Below, piece after piece: positions 23,271 through 30,950 of a DNA stretch of 52,129 bases. A program made the position numbers and the translations under genes. The notes under the pieces were generated by a model. The model was not told the DNA's origin. It saw only the letters and a list, made by a program, of their open reading frames with translations, and did no database searches. The stretch comes from Mycoemilia scoparia (Eukaryota > Kickxellomycota > Kickxellomycetes > Kickxellales > Kickxellaceae), in NCBI GenBank assembly GCA_027575805.1, contig JANBPU010000113.1, positions 1-52,129 on the forward strand. Direction: 5' to 3'. How positions within the stretch are numbered: position 1 is the first letter of the stretch; every line of letters starts with the position of its first letter.

Positions 23271-24437
23271 ATGAGTGAATCAAACCAGCAATCACAGGAA
23301 TACACAGATGCGTTTGAACAAACTTCAGATCTTGTGGAGTTATTTGTGGATAGTAATCCTGGCATATACCAGGGACTTTCAGAAAATGGCCACAATGATA
23401 GATGGTTTGCTACTCACTTGGACCACAGGGTTGGCTATATTGCTGAAAAGCTAAGCCAAATTTGTGATCATATATTTCTGCCTCTTTTGGAAAATGATAG
23501 CAACTCCTCGGTAGATTGGGATTATTTGGATGAAGTGACAGGTTTTATAGTTGAAGAGCTTATTTGGGCTAGTAATTATGTACAGCAGCGTCTTTCAAAT
23601 GCTGCTCCTACTTTAATAGAACAAGCAGAACTGGATGAGGAGATAGACACACATGTTAAAGAAACGCCCCAGATCAAAAGGTTTCTGTATTTGTCAAATA
23701 CAGAAAACAATGCAGGTCAAGTGGATAGCCTGAATCTGAGGATTGACAGGACAGTCAGAGAACTAGCCAGTGCTGGTTATTATTCACACTGGTCACCCTC
23801 AAGAGATATCACAGCCATCCCAATACAGCAGCTAGACTGGAAAGAGTACTACTACAGCATGTGTCTGAGCAGAATAATTCTGTTTGACATCCTACTTCAT
23901 ACCATCTTGGAAAAGCTCATTGACTTCCTAGCCAAGGATCTGTTTGGAAATGGCTATCGTGTATTTTTCCATCTATTTTCAAAGGATGGTAATGTGCCAA
24001 GCCAACTCCTTTACTTCCTTGAAAAGATTGAAGTAGAGCAAGACCATCACTATGGTGGCCTATTACTGAGACATCATAATATTTGTGGGATGCTGGACAT
24101 AGATTATGTTCAAAACAGAGAAGCCAATATGACAGAGATGGAGGCTGTCCCAGAAGTTTTTTACAAGATAGTAAAAACTATTAGGGGCTGTAATCCCTTG
24201 TCAGTTCCAGCTTATAGAATTGGAGATCCAATCTCCTTAGAGGACTATGAGTCTGCTAAGAAATCCCCATCCAATCCAACAGCCAACATCTCTGGGGTAG
24301 CATCTGCAACCCATATGGAGATAGTGCCTGTAGACATTCCCAATATGGATCCTATCAATATCACCAGAAATGGGCATATATCATATCCAATTTTGGTAGC
24401 AAGTCTTTTCCAACACCTAGTCCAACATCTTTCTTGA
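23271..24437 (+). CDS. unrecognised 388-aa protein of a dispersed repeat, copy 1
   Basis: An intact intronless coding frame with an ATG start just after a leader intron. I recognise no domain. The protein is acidic at the N-terminus (SESNQQSQEYTDAFEQ), then mostly predicted helical, with a hydrophobic stretch near 205-232 (LSRIILFDILLHTILEKLIDFL) that could be a buried helix or weak membrane segment, and a Ser/Pro/Asn-rich C-terminal third. It has no zinc knuckle, DDE or reverse-transcriptase motif, signal peptide or nuclear signal. The other copy (49540-50706) differs by only three residues that I can find. A capsid-like Gag role, an accessory protein of a transposon, or a recently duplicated host gene are all open. 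Confidence 0.6.
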   Translation: MSESNQQSQEYTDAFEQTSDLVELFVDSNPGIYQGLSENGHNDRWFATHLDHRVGYIAEKLSQICDHIFLPLLENDSNSSVDWDYLDEVTGFIVEELIWASNYVQQRLSNAAPTLIEQAELDEEIDTHVKETPQIKRFLYLSNTENNAGQVDSLNLRIDRTVRELASAGYYSHWSPSRDITAIPIQQLDWKEYYYSMCLSRIILFDILLHTILEKLIDFLAKDLFGNGYRVFFHLFSKDGNVPSQLLYFLEKIEVEQDHHYGGLLLRHHNICGMLDIDYVQNREANMTEMEAVPEVFYKIVKTIRGCNPLSVPAYRIGDPISLEDYESAKKSPSNPTANISGVASATHMEIVPVDIPNMDPINITRNGHISYPILVASLFQHLVQHLS

Positions 24438-24883
24438 GCTGATTGGGCTTATCACCTTCACATTCTATCCTTCAGCCCTGGATTTCATATTGAGGCTACT
24501 ATTTATAGCCTCATTGGAATCAAAATGTACCAAAAAGCAACAACTGAATTCTAGAATCATTAAAACTGTATTTATATAGTTTTCCAAACAATGAAAAATG
24601 ATTCTATACTTCAAAAGCTTATAAGGTACATTTTTATAAAGGCTAAATCAAAATGGATAGTTTGGCTTTTTAGTTTGTTTTGTCTTTCAGGCAAAATAAG
24701 TTTAAATATACATAGACCACAAGTGGTGGTTTTTCTTTTTATTTATTTTTTTTATATAAAATCTTGTCAAAGATTGACAATGTTAATTGTGATAGCAGTT
24801 TCTATAAGGGTGCCCTGAACCCACAAGTGATAGTCCATGACATTATTAAAATGCTAAATCATTAGTATATCTACAAGCACTTT

Positions 24884-25211
24884 TGGTTGTCATGAAAATC
24901 TCTATTTTTATGCCCACTGATCAATTTCATAGATAAACAACAGATGTTGTTTATTTTCTTTATACCTTTGTCTTTGTGCTTTGGCACAAAGAGGGTTTCT
25001 TTATTTACTTTTACTGATAGTTTATTTTACATAGATTTTAAAACCTATAAATACTGCCCCCAAATTTAAATAAACTATATGCTTATACTGTTAAGTTTTC
25101 TACTGCTATTTACTGTTTTACTGTTACTGATTACTGTTTTACTGCCTTACTATGTCTTCTAAGAAAGCTGCTAGTGATACTATTGTTTCTACCTCAAGTG
25201 AGTTCAAGATA
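24884..25211 (+). repeat. LTR-like / leader unit A of a tandem pair
   Basis: A unit of about 330 bp that recurs immediately downstream as unit B. It starts near GGTTGTCATGAAAATC, has a TATA-like CCTATAAATACT at 25047-25058, the word TTTAAATAAACTATATGCTTA, and about 100 bases later an ATG at 25152 opening the frame MSSKKAASDTIVSTSSEF. A promoter plus the first codons of an ORF resembles a Ty1-type LTR in which gag starts inside the repeat. There are no clean TG...CA ends. Confidence 0.5.
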
Positions 25212-26090
25212 TGGTTTGTCATTAAACAACTACTTTTATGCCAACTGATTATTTTTTTATATAAACAATTATAGTCTTTATTTTCCCTATACCTTTGTCT
25301 TTATATCAAATTAAAAAGATGGTTGACAGACCAGGGTCGTCCAGGATGAGCCTCAACTGTTCTGAAAAGTTGTTACTGAAAGACTTTCGTCCTGAACGGT
25401 CAAGAATCGTTCAGAACGGGAATGAAGGGGAAAAGCACAAGGGTGCGTGAATAACAGAAATAGAAATATTGTTCAGAATGGTTCTGAACGGAAAAAGGGG
25501 AATGTGATAAAGTAATATTAAAATGGGAATCGTCCGGGATGACAATGGACAGATAAGAATGCTTTCGTTTGGGAAACAATAAGGTTCAATTTCAATTCTT
25601 CAAATCCTTTCAATCACAACTTTATTTCTGAATAAATAAAAGTATGATTCTATAAAAGGTAAATGAAGATAGTGAAACTCTTCATTAAACTAACTAAACT
25701 AATAAAAAGGAAAGTAGCATTATGATTTTGTAGCGGAATTCCAAGTGATCCAGAATCACACTGATTAACTGAAAGTTAATCTGAATGGTTCTGGATCGTC
25801 CAGAACGAGTTTGATTCATTCAAACTCGATTGTAGTGAAACATGTAGGCCATGGCCTAACAATGGTTTTATTATTTACTTTTACCATTAATTTATTGTTA
25901 CAGCTATTTCAAAATCTGTAAATACTGCACCTATATTTAAATAAGCTATATGCTTATGCTGTTAAGTTCCTATTGATACCTTTACTGCTATACAGTTACT
26001 GTTTACTGCTTTATTACCATTTACTTTTATTTACCATGACTCCTAAGAAAGCTGCTAGTAAAACTATTAATTTTACTTTGAGTGAATTCT
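25212..26090 (+). repeat. LTR-like unit B, interrupted by a solo LTR, next to tRNA-Pro
   Basis: A second copy of unit A: GGTTTGTCATTAAAC, ATACCTTTGTCTTTAT, then after the nested LTR GTAAATACTGCACC, TTTAAATAAGCTATATGCTTA, and an ATG at 26036 opening MTPKKAASKTINFTLSEF followed by a stop. With the 538-bp LTR and one ATGGT removed, the distance from unit start to ATG matches unit A within about a dozen bases. It ends about 20 bases before the tRNA gene, a position expected for a retroelement that integrates upstream of Pol III genes. Confidence 0.55.
25324..25861. mobile_element. solo LTR with 5-bp target duplication, nested in unit B
   Basis: A 538-bp sequence beginning TGACAGACCAGGG and ending GGCCTAACA (TG...CA), flanked on both sides by the perfect direct repeat ATGGT (25319-25323 and 25862-25866). 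Removing it restores the continuity of unit B. It has no coding capacity. The ends and duplication length are those of an LTR retrotransposon reduced to one LTR by recombination. It carries repeated words such as CGTCCAG and TTCTGAACGG near both ends, so internal folding is likely. Confidence 0.85.
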
Positions 26091-26111
26091 AAAAAAATTT
26101 GTCAGTTATGT

Positions 26112-26183
26112 GGTTCTGTGGTCTAGTGGTATGATTTTCGCTTAGGGTGCGAGAGGTCCCGGGTTCAATCCCCGGCAGAGCCC
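26112..26183 (+). tRNA. tRNA-Pro (anticodon AGG)
   Basis: A 72-nt intronless cloverleaf. The acceptor GGTTCTG pairs with CAGAGCC (one T-G wobble). The D arm contains GTCTAGTGGTATGAT, the anticodon stem TTCGC/GCGAG encloses the loop TTAGGGT with AGG at positions 34-36, and the T arm is CCGGG-TTCAATC-CCCGG. A-box (TGGTCTAGTGG) and B-box (GGTTCAATCC) promoters are intact. The discriminator is C. Two LTR-like units end just upstream. Confidence 0.95.
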
Positions 26184-26187
26184 CAAA

Positions 26188-26202
26188 TTTTTAATCTTTT
26201 TT
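26188..26202 (+). terminator. RNA polymerase III oligo-T terminator
   Basis: T5 starting five bases past the tRNA 3' end, followed by a T6 run as back-up. Confidence 0.8.
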
Positions 26203-26237
26203 GCTTTGTATTTATAACAAGAATAATAGACAACATA

Positions 26238-26351
26238 TGGGCGATTATTTTTGAAGGGTGAAAGTTTACTAGTAAAACTGGACATCTATTTGCTGTGATT
26301 GTCCCTATAATCTTTTGTCACCAAAATTCACCCTTCAAAAATTATGATCCA
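26238..26351 (+). mobile_element. family A MITE, copy 5
   Basis: 114 bp between TA dinucleotides, with strong terminal repeats GGGCGATTATTTTTGAAGGGTG and CACCCTTCAAAAATTATGATCC. The interior holds TTTACTAGTAAAACTGG and CTATAATCTTTTG. It is one of the best preserved copies. Confidence 0.85.
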
Positions 26352-26354
26352 TAT

Positions 26355-27660
26355 GGCAAGCTCTCCACTAAAAGCAAACAAATTGTTACCCTTATACATT
26401 CCCTTCAAATCAGTTTATAGCCCATATATTTTGGCTGGAGCCTGTCAAGATTATTAGCTATTATCTAGGATATTATTCTGATATACCTTTAAAGGAGATT
26501 CTGCCATATCATTATTATTATTATTATTATTGATAGCGGATATTAGCATGCATCCGTTACTATGCAGAGCATGAGTAGCTATTGGTGGTCTTTTTCGGCA
26601 TCACGAAATTAACCTCCGATTTGTTAATTGCCATTCTATAACTAAACTGAATAAATATGTGGTAGATTTTGAGGATTTATTCGTTTTATAGGGTCTTTTG
26701 GGATTCATATTCACCAACTATCAAACTGTGGAATCTTTTTAGGTTTAAAGTACATGAGCCGCACTCTATAACATACATAACTCTGGGATAAAATTATAGC
26801 GGCTATGTAAGATGTGTAACAATTGAAACTATGAGAATGCTACAAAATGAAAGTGGAAGTTGATTTGGACTAAGGCCAGATGCAATTGAAATGTCAGCTA
26901 CTAAACATAACGGAAAAATTAAGTAATGAATCATAATACAAAGAAAGATATACAAAGCTCAATTAGTGTTATTTGCATAACTAGAGAGACTTTAGTTTTA
27001 ACCAAACAGGACATCATTAGGCCAGCCAGCCAATGAATCACTCACCATACGTACACCCAAATGCCTATCTATAAGAGATAGTGCCATAATAACAGTATTA
27101 TTAAAGGCACAATAGCAGTGTGTAACTACCCCCACTGGCTCTCTCCCTTTCTCTCTTTTGTTCAAAGATCACCAATTGCAAGATCGTAAACACAAGATCC
27201 AAACACGGAAAAAACATTTTGCTGTTATAGGTCTATATGAGAACTTTAGTTGGATGGCACCATATCTGCTTTGTCTGTGTGTGGCTGCTACGGTATGTCA
27301 CTGCCACAGTGGTTTTGAAAAAAATAAAGCCTAGAAGTAGCACTATTAGTGGTGATGATGGAGAGATTAGAAAAGTTATGCAAAAATGCCAATATAGTTT
27401 CTGAGCAACCATAGTTCTTGCTTAATTGGTGTCAGATTGTGGTCCAACACAAAGTCCAAGTTTGACTTCTATTTGTGCAACATCGCTGTTGACAATAATT
27501 ATGCACAACTTGGAAATAAATGGATGCCTTTGCAAGTTGGCTCTCTGCCACCGAGGGAGGAAGGGTTAGTTTGTGGCAAGACTATAGATAGATTCGTAGA
27601 GATCCGCCATTATCACTAATAGAAACAATGCTTTATTATCCTCCTACCGCTTTGTAAATA
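26355..27660. other. intergenic, no gene seen
   Basis: AT-rich DNA with a (TTA)n microsatellite at 26512-26532. Short frames (for example one at 27437) lack any support. Confidence 0.45.
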
Positions 27661-28063
27661 TGGATAGTGATTTTTGTAGGGCGACCATTTAGTGGAATTT
27701 CGCTCGTGTTCAAAGTATTGTAGACTGAAGTAGGCCCTCATATTTGGGCCCAATATCCAGCCATTTCATGTGCAATTCCTAGGGGGCATTTTGTCTAAGG
27801 AGCTGTGAAATCTGGCCATTTTCCAATAGATGGCCATCACCCATTTGGCCAGTTATCCGCCAAAAGAGAGCAGACAGATACCCTCATACGTACGCTGTAA
27901 ACAAGCCCGCAACACATACGCTATAGTTGGAGCCTCATCGATGGTTGGCTAGTATCCAGGGGAATACTCCAGCGCACTTTTGGAGGAGACTACTCTGCCA
28001 TTTGGCTGTAATTGACCCTTTATTATTGACCACCAAAAGGTACTCTTCAAAAATTATGATCCA
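27661..28063 (+). mobile_element. composite MITE: family A ends enclosing family B-like sequence
   Basis: The outer ends are family A (left GGATAGTGATTTTTGTAGGG, right CTCTTCAAAAATTATGATCC, both next to TA), but the span is about 400 bp. Inside, 27700-27820 is family B: ATTTCGCTCGTGTTC, CCTCATATTTGGGCCC, CAGCCATTTCATGTGCAATTCC and GCTGTGAAATCTGGCCA. So a family B copy appears to have landed in a family A copy, or both were captured together; the remaining interior (27830-28000) is unique in this window. Confidence 0.6.
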
Positions 28064-30950
28064 TATGATGCCGCTCGTGTTGATGCTATGCTATTTTATG
28101 AATTAGATAGATAATAGGAAAGACGGAGGAATGATAAGCATAGCATAAACTGCATGGCATAGAAGCAAGTTCCTGGCCAATTGTTACAGGGGGCCTAGCC
28201 TGTGGGGCAGCAAAGCAATTGTGTGATCTGCAGGTCAATAAGGAAATAAGAGATGCGTTTTGGGGCAAAGACCAGGCAGGAGGATGAACTTTTACACGTA
28301 GAATATAAATGTTAAACAAAGAGCAGAAAAGCTGTTTAGATGCCTTTAACAGTGGTGTAACCGAACCGTCTGTGGCAAAGGTTAAATTTAGCTCATCATT
28401 ATGATGGACTTTACTGAGGCTACAGTTATATACACTTGTCGCACTTTTAGGTCTAAACCAGGAAAGAGAGCTAGAGAAAGGGCTCAAAGGGGTGCCCACA
28501 CTCACCCTCGCTCTCTCGCATAGATACAAACATCAATCTTAACCACTTGGCCTATCCTTATACCTTGAAATCAAGTGGCCATCATCGATATCTATGCTTA
28601 TATTTTGTGGAGGAGAGAGAGGGATTAGAGCAGTACAATTAGGTACACTCTTGATGAAGAACCTGCCAACTAGCTGGCTAATCATCACTTCACCTACATT
28701 ATTAACTTCTACATAGACAGAGTGTAGCAAGTAGAAAAGACTTGAAGTCTTGTTACATATGCAAGTGTACGCATTTAATGCATGGTGAGATGATGCATGC
28801 ATATAAACACTAGTCTCTCAATAGTAGTAGTCATGGTAGTATAGTAAAGGAGGCCCAGAGCCAAGGCGGTCTTCTCTTGCTCATTACATGTGAGCCTTTG
28901 CAAAGACAAAAAGTATTGCTATTCCACCTGCCTACTAGCATAAATGGATTATGAGCTTAGCAGGACACAGCTTTGGTTTAGTTCTGTTACCTCCTTTAGA
29001 TATATGCTAGCCATTGTGCAATTTACCATCCAAGGCATACATGCATATATCTTTAGTTTGGTAGTGTCCCTATTGTCCTCTCCCCGCTATACAAAAAGCA
29101 AAGTTATCCCAAAGGCCGTTTGGTTCTCCTTTATTTATTCTTTCTTTGTGAAAGTGAGTGAGTGAGTATCTGTGTCTATCTCTCTTTGCCTCTTTCTCTT
29201 TAAGAGCTGCTTTTATAAATTTGCATTCATCTAATTGCTTTTCCCTCCTTCTCTCCCTCTCCTTCTCCAACTCTATACATCTTCAATTTCTCTCTTTCTG
29301 TATTAATCATCATACTTTTTCCCACTGTTTTGATAAACCCTTTTGGTCTCAATCATTACCAAACAATCGCGACCACCTGAACCTCAATATAATAATCTTC
29401 TCTCAATCGATTTCACCACATACCATATATATAAACAACAATAGTAAGTGGCAAGCAAACGAGGTGCGTGATTAATAATAACCACTATACTGCTTCAACT
29501 GCAACGACGTAAACTGGCGTGTGTATGTGTTTACTAAATCTGGACTCATATTCAATTATCGACCTTGTTTTCTTCTTTCCCGCCCTTCCTCCCTCCCTCT
29601 TTGTGGATATTTGGCTTCAATAAGACCCATTTCCATTGCCATTACTACTTCCACTGTTACTCTGATTCTCCACTTCATCCCCTTTTCAATTTATCTCTTT
29701 CCTTTCTATTATTTTGCTACTGTGTGTACACACACACTTTGACGACTGTATTTACAAATCCATATCTGCCTCTCTCTCTCTCTCTCTCCCTGTGTGTGTG
29801 TGTGTGTATCTCTTCTGCAGCTGAGTTGATCACAACAGACTATCTCTACTTAACTCTCTCTCTATATATATATATCCCTGTCTGTTCGTCATTGCACTTG
29901 AGTGAGTGTCTATCCTATACATAACACACCCTCCTGTCTCATTGTTATAACATCTTAGCAATCTTTTGTTGAATAGAGGGAGCACAAACATCAAAAGTGT
30001 TTAGCAAAAGAGCTTATATTTCGGTGAGTGATTTATAAAACAATTACTAATCTTTTACACTGTGTGGGTATGCTATTATGCCTATTTCTTTGTTGCTTTG
30101 TTCATTCAGCCAACCAAAAGAGATGATGTGTTGCTAGTGGTGCTCTGTGAATGTGTGTTGTATATATCATGTCTGCTGTTGGGATTGTGTTAGATGGGGG
30201 ACTGGAATTTGTGTGCAATCTATTTATCCCTTTTTTGCTGTTGCTCTCGTTCTTTTTTCTCTCACCCTTCTCTTTCTCCCTTTCACAGTTCATCACCATA
30301 CCTCACACATCCACATCCACACACCATCAATTATTTGACTTTATTGTTAACATTTTCCCTTTCTTCTATTCTTTAACCTCCTCTCACCCCATATTTATTA
30401 TTATTTGTTTTCCTTTTATTAAAACCAAATCTTTCTCATCTTGTAATTTCTCTCTCATTCTCATTTAGATACTCCAACTGCCACAACTCCAACTATTGGT
30501 AGCTAGGTTTGGCGCACTATGCTAAATATTAGCCTTCAGCTATAATACACATCCGTACATCTATCCATACAGATTTTATATACACTTGACAAACAAGATA
30601 CCACCACACCAATAATAATAATAGTAATAATAATAATAGCAGCAGAAGCAGGAACAAAGGTATCTAGTGCTATTATTATTAAATTACTAAAGCCCCCAAT
30701 AATTTTACCACCAGCAACAGGAGGCATCGTATTTAGCGGCTACACTTTATAATAATACCATTGCCGCGCCTTTTACATAAAGACACTACCTACCCACTCA
30801 TACATAGTACTGTTGTACTTACACCTGTCTGCCGCATTCATAATAACAACAACCATCACCGCCTTTTTCTTCGCGGTTACCAATTTACTTCACCATCTGC
30901 CGACGCATTTTTAAAATTACCTAATACCTCACATTCGCGCATAAAAAGTA
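28064..30950. promoter_or_regulatory. long upstream region and 5' leader of CDC24
   Basis: Nearly 2.9 kb without a credible coding frame. From about 29160 the plus strand is strongly pyrimidine-rich with CT and TG microsatellites (29770-29810), as expected for promoters and leaders of fungal genes. Plus-strand frames here are low-complexity translations of that bias. The region probably holds the CDC24 promoter, a spliced 5' UTR and nothing else that I can see. Confidence 0.5.
30024..30468 (+). other. candidate 5'-UTR intron of CDC24
   Basis: A GTGAGTG donor after TTTCG and an acceptor at TCTCATTTAG, with a long pyrimidine-rich 3' half. The start codon lies about 480 bases downstream in the following exon. 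Splice motifs only; no frame to test it. Confidence 0.35.

Larger units (their letters stand above)
22440..24885 (+). repeat. dispersed 388-aa element, left copy
   Basis: This segment recurs inverted at about 49.1-51.4 kb. From roughly 22.88 to 24.68 kb the two copies differ at only scattered positions, over coding sequence, leader, intron and 3' flank; beyond those limits identity falls off gradually. The right end stops at about 24885 within AAAAGTGCTTGT (reverse strand), where the right copy runs into a different sequence. I found no convincing terminal inverted repeats or target duplication, so the mechanism that spread it is unknown. It contains the 388-aa frame and a 95-bp leader intron. 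Confidence 0.85.

Noticed and set aside
28086..28529. 147-codon minus-strand frame
   Set aside because: It begins with TTG, not ATG, has no family features or splice partners, and partly reads through low-complexity GA/CT sequence.
29158..30468. A group of Ser/Phe/Leu-rich plus-strand frames upstream of CDC24
   Set aside because: They are translations of pyrimidine-rich leader and intron sequence, not proteins.
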